This document shows, one piece after another, positions 14,413 to 23,567 of a stretch of 64,000 bases of DNA (its first letter is position 1; every line of letters begins with the position of its first letter). A program made the position numbers and the translations under genes. A model generated the notes under the pieces. That model was not told the DNA's origin. It saw only the letters and a list, made by a program, of their open reading frames with translations, and searched no databases. The stretch is from positions 51,101-115,100 of the forward strand of contig JBBSAM010000013.1 of NCBI GenBank assembly GCA_038252255.1. The letters run 5' to 3'. Origin of the DNA: Chersky-806 sp038252255. Its GTDB lineage: Bacteria > Actinomycetota > Acidimicrobiia > IMCC26256 > JAENVU01.

Positions 14413-16104
14413 CTACTTCTTCAAGCCCCACTCGTTGATGTTGCCGAACATACCCAGGATCGGGTCGTCGTGTACGGGGCCGACGATCGACTTGCTCCAC
14501 AGCAGCACGTTCGGCAGCGGGTCGAGCGGCAGCGACGCCTGGTCCGCAGCAAGAATCTTGTCAGCCTTCTTGGCGGCCGACATGCGGACCGAGTCGTTGA
14601 GGTCCGTGTCGACCTGCAACAGCGGCGCGTTCGCCGCGGTGTCGGTACGGGTCCAGTTCTGGCCCGAGTTGCCGTTCGCGTCGGTCGGGATGTTGGTGGC
14701 ACAGAAAATCGTGCAGAGACCGGGCTGGAGGCTGGTCGCGACCTGCGCGTAGAGCGACAGCACGTAGTCGCCCGCCGGGAGCGTGGTGCCGAAGAGGTCA
14801 CCGGCTTCCTGGTTGGCGATCGTGAGACCGAAGCCGGCCGCCTTGAGCTGCTCCTGCAAGATCTGCTCGGTGAGCTCACGACGCTTGTTCCCGGTCGTGC
14901 TCCTGATCTCGAACGCGGCCTTCTGGCCGTTCTTCGCCCAGATCCCGTCCGAACCCTTCGCCCAGCCGTCGCCCTTCATGAGGCTCGTGACCTTGGGCAG
15001 GTTCTTGGTGTACCCGGCCCATGCCTGGGGGTCGGAGTACGCCGACAGGATCGGCGGGTTGATCGTGTTCACGGCCTTGTTCACATCGAGCGCACCGAAC
15101 AGCTTCTTCACGATCGCATTGCGGTCGATCGCGTACGCGAATGCCTGGCGCACCGGCACGGAGTCGAACGGCGGCTTCACGTTGTTCATCCACAACGCTT
15201 CGACGTTGGCGGTGTCGGCGGTGAAGAAGGAGTTCGCCCCCGGGATCCCGGCCTTGATCTGCTGCACCGCGTCGAGCTGCGGCTGCGGGTAGATCGCCTT
15301 CGTCTCGCCGTTCTTGAACGCCTGGAATTCGGCGGAGGTGTCGGCCTCGAACTTGAAGATCACCTTGTTGAGGTGCGCCTTCGAGCCGTACCAGCTCGGG
15401 TTCGGGGTGAGCGTGACCTGCACGCCCTTGTCCCACTTGGCGATCCACGGACCACCGGACCAGTCGTAGCCGTTCGCCATCGCGGCGCTGCGGTCCTTGC
15501 CCTGCAAGATGTGGCTCGGCATGACGCCATAGAACGCGCCCCACAGCTGCTTCCAACCGGCGTACGGCGAGCTGAACGTGACGACCGCGGTCTTCGGGTC
15601 CGTGTCGTCGACGCTCTCGATCTGGCTGTACCCGGTCTTGTCGTAGATGTCGTCGCCGTTGGCGATCTGGTCCCAGCTGTACTTGAAGTCCGTCGAGGTG
15701 ATCGGCTGGCCATCGGACCATACGGCCTTCGGATTGATCTTGTAGGTCACGGTCTGCTTGCCGCCGACCTGGGTGACCACCGGCTCACCGGTGAGCAGGA
15801 TGTTCGGCGTCTCGATCCATGTCCCGTTCTTCTTCACGAAGTCGAACGTGCGGGGCATCGTGTGCTCCTGGATCGTGTAAAGCCCCCAGCTCGCGCCCGC
15901 GCAGCTGGCGATCCAGTCGGCGCAGTCAGGTTCCTGCTCGGCACCGACGACGAGCGTGCCGCCGTTGGGAACCGTGCCGCTCGCGCCGGAGTTGTTCCCC
16001 GACTTCGAGCTCGTCTTGCTGTTGTCGCTACCGCATGCAGCAAGAACGATGGCGAGCACTGCGAACAGTGCGACCCCGATGACCCAACGCCTTGATCGAT
16101 TCAC
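14413..16104 (-). CDS. oppA: Peptide-binding lipoprotein of the opp transporter (SBP family 5)
   Basis: The 563-residue lipoprotein has a signal peptide with lipobox LAAC (Cys24) followed by a Ser/Asn/Lys-rich linker. The body fits SBP family 5: VVGAEQEPDCADW, KINPKAVWSDGQPITSTDFKYSW, and FDSVPVRQAFAYAIDRNAIV near the middle. It would capture oligopeptides outside the membrane and deliver them to OppBC. It is first in its operon; secG ends 51 nt upstream on the same strand, so read-through from secG cannot be excluded. Confidence 0.92.
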   Translation of the reverse strand: MNRSRRWVIGVALFAVLAIVLAACGSDNSKTSSKSGNNSGASGTVPNGGTLVVGAEQEPDCADWIASCAGASWGLYTIQEHTMPRTFDFVKKNGTWIETPNILLTGEPVVTQVGGKQTVTYKINPKAVWSDGQPITSTDFKYSWDQIANGDDIYDKTGYSQIESVDDTDPKTAVVTFSSPYAGWKQLWGAFYGVMPSHILQGKDRSAAMANGYDWSGGPWIAKWDKGVQVTLTPNPSWYGSKAHLNKVIFKFEADTSAEFQAFKNGETKAIYPQPQLDAVQQIKAGIPGANSFFTADTANVEALWMNNVKPPFDSVPVRQAFAYAIDRNAIVKKLFGALDVNKAVNTINPPILSAYSDPQAWAGYTKNLPKVTSLMKGDGWAKGSDGIWAKNGQKAAFEIRSTTGNKRRELTEQILQEQLKAAGFGLTIANQEAGDLFGTTLPAGDYVLSLYAQVATSLQPGLCTIFCATNIPTDANGNSGQNWTRTDTAANAPLLQVDTDLNDSVRMSAAKKADKILAADQASLPLDPLPNVLLWSKSIVGPVHDDPILGMFGNINEWGLKK

Positions 16105-16134
16105 GATGAACTCCCCGGCTGGACTTCGTGGGAC

Positions 16135-16149
16135 GTACCCGCCGGGTAC
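16135..16149 (-). terminator. Short hairpin after secG
   Basis: GTACCC-GCC-GGGTAC is a perfect 6-bp stem with a 3-nt loop, 7 nt beyond the secG stop and 30 nt ahead of the oppA start. It could end or slow secG transcription, but the stem is short and lacks a U-run. Confidence 0.35.
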
Positions 16150-16155
16150 CGGTTT

Positions 16156-16389
16156 CTATGCAACCCGGAGACCGAGCAGGATGGTGGTGAACGTGAACAC
16201 CAGCGCCACGATCACGGTAATTCGGTCCAAGTTGCGCTCCACGACCGTCGAGCCGGCCATGGAACCCCCGAGCGAACCACCGCCGAACATGTCCGACAGA
16301 CCGCCGCCCCGCCCTGCATGCAACAGGATGAGGACGATGACCGTCAGTGACACCACGACGTGGAAGATCAGGACCACCGCGTTCAACAA
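16156..16389 (-). CDS. secG: Preprotein translocase subunit SecG
   Basis: A 77-residue protein with two membrane helices: residues 3-23 (AVVLIFHVVVSLTVIVLILL) and 57-75. Between them is the glycine-rich loop GRGGGLSDMFGGG characteristic of SecG. It supports SecYEG-dependent export. Its position after tpiA on the same strand matches the common actinobacterial gap-pgk-tpi-secG order. Confidence 0.92.
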   Translation of the reverse strand: MLNAVVLIFHVVVSLTVIVLILLHAGRGGGLSDMFGGGSLGGSMAGSTVVERNLDRITVIVALVFTFTTILLGLRVA

Positions 16390-16430
16390 CTGATGTTCAC
16401 CCCTTCGAGGTGGCGCACGCTAACAGGATT

Positions 16431-16446
16431 CGCCGGATTTCCGGCG
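16431..16446 (-). other. 16-bp palindrome between tpiA and secG
   Basis: CGCCGGA-TT-TCCGGCG is a perfect palindrome located 41 nt upstream of secG and 74 nt after the tpiA stop. It may be an intercistronic hairpin or a protein site. No other evidence. Confidence 0.3.
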
Positions 16447-16519
16447 CATAGCGTACCTGATTGATACGTGAAAACCGCACGCCCGCCGATAGCGGTCATT
16501 CCGGCATCCGGACCTTGCT

Positions 16520-17296
16520 TCAGTCCGAGAAGCGGATCACCCGGGCAAACTCCTCCGGGTCGAGCGATGCACCACCGACGAGCGCGCCGTCGATGCCCGG
16601 CCGGGCCATGAGCTCGCCGATGTTGCCGGGCTTCACGCTGCCGCCGTACTGGATCCGGACCGCCTCGGCCGCGTCCGCGCCGGCCGCTTCGCCGACCGCG
16701 CCGCGGATCACGGCTATCGTCGCTTCGGCGTCCTCCGGCGTCGCGTTGCGCCCGGTGCCGATCGCCCAGATCGGCTCGTACGCGATGACGCAGCTCGCGA
16801 CCGCGTCGCTCTTCACGCCCGCGAAGGCACCCGAGATCTGGCTGAGCACCTTGCCGTCGGTCGCGCCCGCCTCCCGCTCCTCGAGCGTCTCCCCCACGCA
16901 CACGATCGGGGTCATCCCCTGGGCCAGGACCGCTCGGACCTTGCGGTTCACGTCGTCGTCGGTCTCCCCGAACAGCTCTCGCCGCTCGGAGTGCCCCACG
17001 ATGACGAAGCTCACGTTGAGCTTCGACAGCATGAGCGTGCTCACCTCGCCCGTGAACGCACCTTCCTTCTCCCAATGGCAGTTCTGCGCGCCGAGCGCGA
17101 TCGGGATGCGGTCGCTCTCGAGCGTCGTCTGCACCGACCGGATATCGGTGAACGGGGGGCAGAGGACGACGTCCACGCGGTCGTAGTCTTTCTTGTCCAA
17201 CACGTACGAGAGCTTCTGGGTGCACTGGATCGCGGTGAAGTGATCGTGGTGCATCTTCCAGTTGCCCGCGATGATCGGCTTGCGTTCCGTGGTCAT
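16520..17296 (-). CDS. tpiA: Triosephosphate isomerase
   Basis: The 258-residue enzyme interconverts dihydroxyacetone phosphate and glyceraldehyde 3-phosphate. Catalytic residues are visible: Lys14 in AGNWKMH, His102 in VGHSERRELFGE, and Glu174 in AYEPIWAIGTG; the phosphate-gripping loop IQYGGSVKP is near the C-terminus. ATG overlaps the pgk stop (ATGA). Full-length, no oddities. Confidence 0.97.
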   Translation of the reverse strand: MTTERKPIIAGNWKMHHDHFTAIQCTQKLSYVLDKKDYDRVDVVLCPPFTDIRSVQTTLESDRIPIALGAQNCHWEKEGAFTGEVSTLMLSKLNVSFVIVGHSERRELFGETDDDVNRKVRAVLAQGMTPIVCVGETLEEREAGATDGKVLSQISGAFAGVKSDAVASCVIAYEPIWAIGTGRNATPEDAEATIAVIRGAVGEAAGADAAEAVRIQYGGSVKPGNIGELMARPGIDGALVGGASLDPEEFARVIRFSD

Positions 17297-18477
17297 TGCT
17301 TCCTTCCGGTGCGCAGCGCAGCGAGGCCGGGGAGGTCGCCCTTCTCGATGAGCTCGAGGGACGCACCACCACCGGTGCTGATGTGGTCGATCCGGTCGGC
17401 CAACCCGAACTGGCGGATCGCCGAGGCACTGTCGCCGCCACCGATCACGGTGAACCCGTGACAGTCCGCAACGGCTTCCGCGACCGTGCGCGTGCCGGCG
17501 GCGAACGGCTCGAGCTCGAACACACCCATCGGACCGTTCCAGAGCACGGTCGACGCGCTGCCGATCGCATCGGCGAAGATCGACGCGGTCTCGGGCCCGA
17601 TGTCGAGCCCCATCCACCCGTCCGGGATGCGTGCCGCGCCCACCATGCGGATCTCGGCATCGGCGGCCATCTTCTGCGCGATCACCACATCCACCGGCAC
17701 CTTGACCCGGCCGGTCTCCAGCAGCTCCCGGCATTGCGGGACCCAGTCGGGCTCCACCAGTGACGACCCTACGGAGTAGCCCTGCGCGGCAAGGAACGTG
17801 AACGCCATCGCGCCGCCGATGAGGATCGTCTCGCAACGGTCGAGCAAGGCGCCGATCACGCCGAGCTTGTCGCTCACCTTGGCGCCACCGAGCACACCGA
17901 CGAACGGTTGGCGCGGCTCGTGCAGCAGACTCGAGAGCACCTCGACCTCGCGGAACAGGAGCCGACCACCGGCACTCGGCAGGATCGGCGGCGGACCGAC
18001 GATCGACGCGTGCGCACGGTGCGACGCGCCGAAGGCCTCGTTCACGTACGCGTCGCACGGCATGCAGAGCGACACCGCGAATGCCGGATCGTTCGCCGTC
18101 TCGCCGGGCTCGAAGCGCAGGTTCTCCAGCATCATCACGTCGCCGGGCTCGAGGCAGTCCACCATCTCGACCGCGGTTGCACCGACGACCTGGGGCGCGA
18201 GCTCGAGCGGCCGGTGCAGCAGCTCGCCGAGCCGCGCCGCGACCGGCGCCATGGAGTACTGCGGGTCGGGCTCGCCCTTCGGCCGTCCGAGATGCCCACA
18301 GGCCACGATCGCCGCGCCCTGCTCCTGCAGCCACTGCAGTGTGGGCAGGACCGTGGTGATGCGCAGGTCGTCCTCGACCCGGCCCTCGCGCAGCGGGACG
18401 TTGAAGTCGGCGCGCAGGAGCACCTTGCCGCCGTGGAGCTTGGGGAGGTCTTCGAGGCGCGGCAGATCCACGCTCAT
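17293..18477 (-). CDS. pgk: Phosphoglycerate kinase
   Basis: The 394-residue kinase makes ATP from 1,3-bisphosphoglycerate. It shows the family signature KVLLRADFNVPLREG at the N-terminus, GHLGRPKGE, the adenine-side LGGAKVSDKLGVI, and the C-terminal VIGGGDSASAIRQFG loop. It lies 42 nt after gap and overlaps tpiA by 4 nt, so the three glycolytic genes form one minus-strand unit. Confidence 0.97.
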   Translation of the reverse strand: MSVDLPRLEDLPKLHGGKVLLRADFNVPLREGRVEDDLRITTVLPTLQWLQEQGAAIVACGHLGRPKGEPDPQYSMAPVAARLGELLHRPLELAPQVVGATAVEMVDCLEPGDVMMLENLRFEPGETANDPAFAVSLCMPCDAYVNEAFGASHRAHASIVGPPPILPSAGGRLLFREVEVLSSLLHEPRQPFVGVLGGAKVSDKLGVIGALLDRCETILIGGAMAFTFLAAQGYSVGSSLVEPDWVPQCRELLETGRVKVPVDVVIAQKMAADAEIRMVGAARIPDGWMGLDIGPETASIFADAIGSASTVLWNGPMGVFELEPFAAGTRTVAEAVADCHGFTVIGGGDSASAIRQFGLADRIDHISTGGGASLELIEKGDLPGLAALRTGRKQ

Positions 18478-18519
18478 GACGGGCAGCAGCTCATCGACGG
18501 CCGGTGGCCAACAGCCGGA

Positions 18520-19551
18520 TCAACGGTCGCCGATGAACCCGACGAGATCGATCAGGCGGTTCGAGTAGCCCCACTCGTTGTCGTACCAACCGAGGACCTT
18601 CACCATCTTCCCGTTGGCCATCGTGTCCATAGCCGAGTAGATGCACGACGACGGGTTGCCGACGATGTCGGCCGACACGAGCGGCTCGTCGTTGTACTCG
18701 AGCACGCCCCGAGTCTTCGTCGACACCGATGCGGCCTTGAACGCGGCGTTGACCTCGTCGACCGACGCCTCGCGGCTGAGATTCGCGACGAGGTCCGTGA
18801 TCGAGCCCGTGGGAGTGGGGACCCGGAGCGACATCCCGTCCAGGCGGCCCTTGAGCTCCGGGAGCACGAGACCGATCGCGCGTGCCGCACCGGTGGTGTT
18901 CGGGATGATCGACAACGCCGCGGCCCGCATGCGTCGCAGGTCCGGCTTGCCGCTGCGGGTCGCGACCGCCATGTCCTGGAGCTGCTGGTCGCTCGTGTAC
19001 GCGTGCACGGTGGTGATGAGCCCGTTGTCGATGCCGAACGAGTCCTGCAGGACCTTCGCCATCGGCGCGAGGCAGTTCGTGGTGCACGACGCGTTGGAGA
19101 TCACGGTGTGCGCGTCCGCGTCGTAGACCTCGTCGTTCACGCCCATGCAGATCATCACGTCGGCATCGCCGCTCGGCGCCGAGATCACGACCCGCTTCGC
19201 CCCGCCCTTGAGGTGAGCGGCGGCCTTCTCCCGTGCGGTGAACAACCCGGTGGACTCGATGACGACGTCCACGCCGTTGTCGCCCCACGGGATGTCCGCC
19301 GGCTCCCGCTCCTCGAGCTTCTTGATCTCCCGGCCGTCGATCGAGAATCCGGCGCCGGTCTCGGCGACCTCGTTCGGCAGCACCCCACCGACCGAGTCGT
19401 GCTTCAGCAGGAACGCCATGGTGTGCGAGTCCCCGAAGGGGTCGTTCACCGCGACGAGCTCCACCCCGGCGTCGCCACCTCGGGCCAGCAAGGCCCGGGT
19501 GAAGGACCGACCGATCCGGCCGAATCCGTTGATGCCCACCCGTACCGTCAT
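18520..19551 (-). CDS. gap: Glyceraldehyde-3-phosphate dehydrogenase (type I)
   Basis: The 343-residue enzyme has the NAD-binding INGFGRIGRSFTRA, the active-site SNASCTTNCLAP (Cys156), and KVLGWYDNEWGYSNRL at the C-terminus. It oxidises and phosphorylates glyceraldehyde 3-phosphate. GGAG precedes the ATG at 19551; the frame extends upstream only as shadow of yvcK. First glycolytic gene of the gap-pgk-tpiA unit, 55 nt downstream of yvcK, where actinobacteria usually carry whiA. Confidence 0.97.
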   Translation of the reverse strand: MTVRVGINGFGRIGRSFTRALLARGGDAGVELVAVNDPFGDSHTMAFLLKHDSVGGVLPNEVAETGAGFSIDGREIKKLEEREPADIPWGDNGVDVVIESTGLFTAREKAAAHLKGGAKRVVISAPSGDADVMICMGVNDEVYDADAHTVISNASCTTNCLAPMAKVLQDSFGIDNGLITTVHAYTSDQQLQDMAVATRSGKPDLRRMRAAALSIIPNTTGAARAIGLVLPELKGRLDGMSLRVPTPTGSITDLVANLSREASVDEVNAAFKAASVSTKTRGVLEYNDEPLVSADIVGNPSSCIYSAMDTMANGKMVKVLGWYDNEWGYSNRLIDLVGFIGDR

Positions 19552-19606
19552 GACTCCTCCGTCGTCGCTCACCGTGTGTGACTCAGAAAACCGCCCTGCC
19601 GGCGGA

Positions 19607-20503
19607 CTACAGCAGAGCCTGCAGGGCTCTCGCCAGTTCAACCGGATCGTGGGCCACGCCGTCGGCCCGGGCAACCTGGGCCGGGACCGGCTCGACGTGG
19701 AGCGCCCGGATCGCCTCGTCGTCCGCTGCGAGCGCACCACCCCGCTGGTACAGGAAGCGATCCGTGCGGGCGCCGTGCTCGAGCACCGCCCGGAGGTGAT
19801 CGGTGGCGTCCAGGCCGTTCGTCTCCGGATCCTGGGGCCGGAGGTTGCACACCTGGACCACCGTCCCCGGCGCCTGAGCCAGCGCGGCCCGGAGCTCGGG
19901 GACGCAGAGAACCGGGAGCAGGCTCGTGTAGAGCGAGCCCGGCGCCAGGATGACCTGATCGGCCTGCGCGATCGCGGCCAGCGCATCCGGGCAGGCCGGC
20001 GCGTCGGCCGGGATCAGCCCGACCCGCCTGATCCGGCCCGCCGAGTTCTGCACTGCGACCTGGCCCTGCACGGTCTCGCCCTCGATGTCCGCCTTGAGCA
20101 CGACCGCGTCGGTCGTGGCCGGGAGCACGCGGCCGACCGCGCCGAGCAGGCGGCCCGCTTCGTCGAGCGCCCGGCAGAAGTCGCCCAGGGTCTCGGTGAG
20201 GCCCACGATGAGCAGGTTGCCGAGCGCGTGGCCTTCGAGGTCGCCGGCCGCGAACCGGTGCTCGAACGCGGCGGGCCAGACCGGCGCGTCGCCGGCGAGC
20301 GCGACGAGGCACTTGCGCAAGTCTCCCGGCGCGGGAACGCCGAAGTCCTCGCGCAGCCGGCCGGTGGAGCCCCCGTCGTCGGCGACGCTCACGACCGCGG
20401 TGATCTCCCCCGCGTACTGGCGAACCGCGCGCAGCGTCATCGCGAGACCGTGCCCGCCGCCGAGTGCGGCGATCCTGGGCCCGCCCGGGTTGGGGCTACG
20501 CAC
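19607..20503 (-). CDS. yvcK: YvcK/CofD-like gluconeogenesis factor
   Basis: A 298-residue protein of the YvcK family (UPF0052): GGGHGLAMTLRAVRQY at residues 15-30, VVSVADDGGSTGRLRED, and HALGNLLIVGL. YvcK proteins bind UDP-GlcNAc and help channel carbon to cell-wall precursors; the fold is that of CofD 2-phospholactate transferases. It overlaps rapZ by 8 nt on one side, and gap follows directly. Confidence 0.9.
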   Translation of the reverse strand: MRSPNPGGPRIAALGGGHGLAMTLRAVRQYAGEITAVVSVADDGGSTGRLREDFGVPAPGDLRKCLVALAGDAPVWPAAFEHRFAAGDLEGHALGNLLIVGLTETLGDFCRALDEAGRLLGAVGRVLPATTDAVVLKADIEGETVQGQVAVQNSAGRIRRVGLIPADAPACPDALAAIAQADQVILAPGSLYTSLLPVLCVPELRAALAQAPGTVVQVCNLRPQDPETNGLDATDHLRAVLEHGARTDRFLYQRGGALAADDEAIRALHVEPVPAQVARADGVAHDPVELARALQALL

Positions 20504-21374
20504 GGTCCACGTCCCGGTGCCGCACCTGCGGGCGGGGCCCGAGCTCCGCGAGCAGGTCGGCGAGCGCCTCGGCGATCGCGACGCTGCGATGCCGACCGCC
20601 CGTGCAGCCGATCGCGATCGACAGGTAGGACTTCCCTTCGTGCTCGTACGCGGGAAGCGTGAGCTCGAACAAGCGGCGGAGCTCGGCCAAGAAGTCCTGC
20701 GTCTCGGCCCGGCCGAGCACGTAGTCCCGCACCGGTGCGTCGCGACCGTCGAGCGGGCGGAGCTCCTCGATCCAGTGCGGGTTCGGCAGGAAGCGGCAGT
20801 CGAAGACGTTGTCCACGTCGAGCGGGAGCCCGTGCTTGAAGCCGAAGCTCACGATGCTCACCTGGAGCTGCCGGGACTCCTGGTCCTCCGAGAAGATGTG
20901 GACGAGGCGGTCCCGGAGCTCGTGGACGTTGAGCTCCGACGTGTCGAGCACCACGTCCGCCTCGCCCTTGAGCTCGCCGAGCAACGCCCGCTCCTTCTGG
21001 ATGCCCTCGTGCACGCGGTCCGTGACCGCGAGCGGGTGGCGGCGGCGCGTGGTCTCGAAGCGGCGGACCAGCGTCTCGTCCGACGCGTCGAGGAACAGGA
21101 CCCGGGTGTTCACCCCACTGGCCCGCAGGTCCGCGAGTGCCGCGCTCAGATCCTCGATGAACACCCCCGACCGGACGTCCACCACGAGTCCGTATCGGTG
21201 CGGCCGGTCTCCCCCGCGCGCCAGCTCGGCCACCTTGCCGATGAGCGCCGGCGGGAGGTTGTCGATGACGAAGAAGCCGAGGTCCTCGAGCACGTCCGCG
21301 GCCTCGGAACGGCCGGCACCGGACATCCCGGTGATGACCGTGACGTCGAGCACCGGTTCGGGAGAGGCAGTCAT
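20496..21374 (-). CDS. rapZ: RapZ/YvcJ-family nucleotide-binding protein
   Basis: The 292-residue protein has a P-loop-like GMSGAGRS at residues 16-23, with Arg in place of the usual Lys as is common in actinobacterial members, then DLGFFVIDNLPPALI. The C-terminal domain carries FGFKHGLPLDVDNVFDCRFLPNPHW and IGCTGGRHRSV, the RapZ signature that binds RNA or GlcN6P in enterobacteria. Its role here is uncertain, probably tied to cell-wall precursor control with YvcK. ATG overlaps the uvrC stop. Confidence 0.93.
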   Translation of the reverse strand: MTASPEPVLDVTVITGMSGAGRSEAADVLEDLGFFVIDNLPPALIGKVAELARGGDRPHRYGLVVDVRSGVFIEDLSAALADLRASGVNTRVLFLDASDETLVRRFETTRRRHPLAVTDRVHEGIQKERALLGELKGEADVVLDTSELNVHELRDRLVHIFSEDQESRQLQVSIVSFGFKHGLPLDVDNVFDCRFLPNPHWIEELRPLDGRDAPVRDYVLGRAETQDFLAELRRLFELTLPAYEHEGKSYLSIAIGCTGGRHRSVAIAEALADLLAELGPRPQVRHRDVDRA

Positions 21375-23383
21375 GAGGACTCCAAGGATGGCAGACCACC
21401 AGCGGGTGGCTGACCATCTGCCTCGGTCTCTCCTGCTCTCTGGGTCGCTCCGGGCGTCTGCACTTCGTGCCCGCTCCCGCCTCCGCTCCTACCCAGCGCC
21501 GGGCCGCCGTGCAGTGCGTCGAACAGCACGCGGGCGACCGTGCCCGGGAGCCACGAGAGCTCGAGCAGCGTCTCGAGCTCCTGCTCCCGCAGGCGCTTCA
21601 CCGAGCCGAACTCCTTCAGCAGGCGACGGCGACGGGTGGGGCCGAGACCGGGCACGTCGTCGAGCACCGAACGGGTCATGCTCTTGTCGCGGAGCTTCCG
21701 GTGGTAGGTGATCGCGAACCGGTGGGCCTCGTCCCGCACCACCTGGAGCATGTACAGCGCCTCGGAATCGCGGGGGATCCGCACCGGATCCATCTCACCG
21801 GGCACGTAGACCTCTTCGAACCGCTTGGCCAGGCCGACGACCGAGATGTCCTCGAGGCCGAGCTCTTCGAGCACCCGCACCGCGACGTTGAGCTGGCCCT
21901 TCCCGCCGTCGATCACCAGCAGGTTCGGCGGGTACGCGAACCGGCGCCCGGCGCGAGCTCCCTCGTCCCGTTCCTCGAGGTAGCGCCGGAACCGGCGGCT
22001 CAACGCCTCGTCCATCGCCGCGAAGTCGTCCTGACCCTCCTGCCGCTTGATCTTGAAGTGCCGGTAGTCGGAGCGCTTGGGCAACCCGTCCTCGAGGACC
22101 GTCATCGACGCCACGATGTCCGTGCCCTGCAGGTTCGAGATGTCGAAGCACTCGATCCGCAACGGTGCCTCGGGCAGGTTCAACGCCTCCTGCAACGCGA
22201 CGAGGGCCCGCGCCCGCGCGTTGTGATCGGCGGCACGCTTGAGCTTGTGGCGAGCGAACGCCTCCTCGGCGTTGTGCGTGACGGTCGCCAGCAGCGCACG
22301 CTTCTCGCCCCGCTGCGGAACCCGGATGCGCACCTTGGACCTGGCGCGGGTCAGCGACAGGAACTCCTCGTAGAGCTCGCGCTGCTCCGGCTCGAACGGC
22401 ACGAGCACCTCACGGGGCACGTCCTCGGCCGGCGCGTCGCCGTAGAGCTGCTCGAGGATCCGGGCGACGAGCTCGGGCGGGCCGACGTCCTCCACCTTGT
22501 CGACCACGAGGCCCTTGCGCCCCGTCACTCGACCGCGGCGGACGTAGAAGACCTGCACGGACGCTTCGAGCGGGTCCTCGGCGATGCCGATCACGTCCAA
22601 GTCCTCTTCCTTGGCCCCGACCATCTGCTGGCGCTCGATCACCTTGCGCACCGAGAGGAGCTGGTCCCGCACCCGCGCCGCACGCTCGAATTCGAGGGCC
22701 TCCGATGCTTCGTGCATCTGCTTCTCGAGCCGGTCCAGGACCGGCGCGGTGTCGCCGTCGAGGAACGAGATCAGCTCCGCCACGAGGGCCTGATACGCCT
22801 CGTGGTCGATCGCCGCGACACACGGCGCCGCGCACTTCTCGATGTGCGCGTAGAGGCACGGCCGACCCAGCCGCTCGTGGCGCTGGAACTTCGCGTTCGT
22901 GCACGTGCGGATCGGGAACGTCCGCAGCAGGAGATCGAGCGTCTCGCGGATCGCGTACGCGTGGGCGAACGGGCCGAAATAGCGAACGCCCTTCCGCTTC
23001 GCACCCCGCATCACCATCGCCCGGGGCCACTCCTCCCCCACGGTGATCGCGAGGAACGGGTAGGACTTGTCGTCCTTCAGCCGGATGTTGAACCGCGGCT
23101 TGTACTGCTTGATGAGGTTGTATTCGAGGAAGAGCGCCTCGACCTCGTTGCGCACCTCGATCCACTCGACGGAGCTCGCCGCCGCGACCATCTGCCGGGT
23201 CCTGGGCAGCAGGGTCTCCGGCGCACCGAAGTAGTTCGAGAGCCGGCTCCGCAGGCTCTTCGCCTTGCCGACGTAGATGACCCGGCCGTCCTTGTCCCGG
23301 AACTGGTACGACCCCGGGGTGTCGGGGATCGATCCGGCGGCGGGTCGGGTCAGCACAGCTCCATTGTCCCGCATCGCGTCCAA
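21371..23383 (-). CDS. uvrC: Excinuclease ABC subunit C
   Basis: The 670-residue nuclease makes both incisions in nucleotide excision repair. Visible parts: GIY-YIG domain near residues 20-100 (PGSYQFRDKDGRVIYVGKA), a Cys-rich segment, the UVR motif around 205-240 that docks UvrB, the RNase H-like 5' nuclease (IECFDISNLQGTDIVASM, VIDGGKGQLN) and tandem helix-hairpin-helix (VPGLGPTRRRRLLKEFGS). The C-terminal 50 residues are a low-complexity tail. ATG at 23374 is an alternative start. uvrA and uvrB lie 8-13 kb away in the same window. Confidence 0.96.
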   Translation of the reverse strand: MDAMRDNGAVLTRPAAGSIPDTPGSYQFRDKDGRVIYVGKAKSLRSRLSNYFGAPETLLPRTRQMVAAASSVEWIEVRNEVEALFLEYNLIKQYKPRFNIRLKDDKSYPFLAITVGEEWPRAMVMRGAKRKGVRYFGPFAHAYAIRETLDLLLRTFPIRTCTNAKFQRHERLGRPCLYAHIEKCAAPCVAAIDHEAYQALVAELISFLDGDTAPVLDRLEKQMHEASEALEFERAARVRDQLLSVRKVIERQQMVGAKEEDLDVIGIAEDPLEASVQVFYVRRGRVTGRKGLVVDKVEDVGPPELVARILEQLYGDAPAEDVPREVLVPFEPEQRELYEEFLSLTRARSKVRIRVPQRGEKRALLATVTHNAEEAFARHKLKRAADHNARARALVALQEALNLPEAPLRIECFDISNLQGTDIVASMTVLEDGLPKRSDYRHFKIKRQEGQDDFAAMDEALSRRFRRYLEERDEGARAGRRFAYPPNLLVIDGGKGQLNVAVRVLEELGLEDISVVGLAKRFEEVYVPGEMDPVRIPRDSEALYMLQVVRDEAHRFAITYHRKLRDKSMTRSVLDDVPGLGPTRRRRLLKEFGSVKRLREQELETLLELSWLPGTVARVLFDALHGGPALGRSGGGSGHEVQTPGATQRAGETEADGQPPAGGLPSLESS

Positions 23384-23549
23384 CCGGAGGCCAGGTCTGT
23401 GACGGATCTTTCACCGTCCCGAGCGGTTGCGGGCGGTATGCTGACCGGAGGTCGGGCCTGGTACTTCCGGCCACATATTCGGTTCCGAGGCCGACAACCC
23501 CGCGGTGTGGCGACCAGGCTGTCCCCGCCGGCCAGTATCGGAGCCCTTT

Positions 23550-23560
23550 CCCCTGAGGGG
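23550..23560 (+). promoter_or_regulatory. Hairpin overlapping the nadA ribosome-binding site
   Basis: CCCC-TGA-GGGG places the only purine-rich Shine-Dalgarno candidate (GAGGGG) in a stem 7 nt before the nadA ATG. The ~180-nt leader between uvrC and nadA holds further GC-rich inverted segments. No known riboswitch class was recognised. Confidence 0.35.
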
Positions 23561-23567
23561 GCAACCC

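Noticed and set aside
23384..23567. NAD-I riboswitch ahead of nadA
   Set aside because: Position is suggestive, but the conserved tandem-domain consensus was not recognisable.
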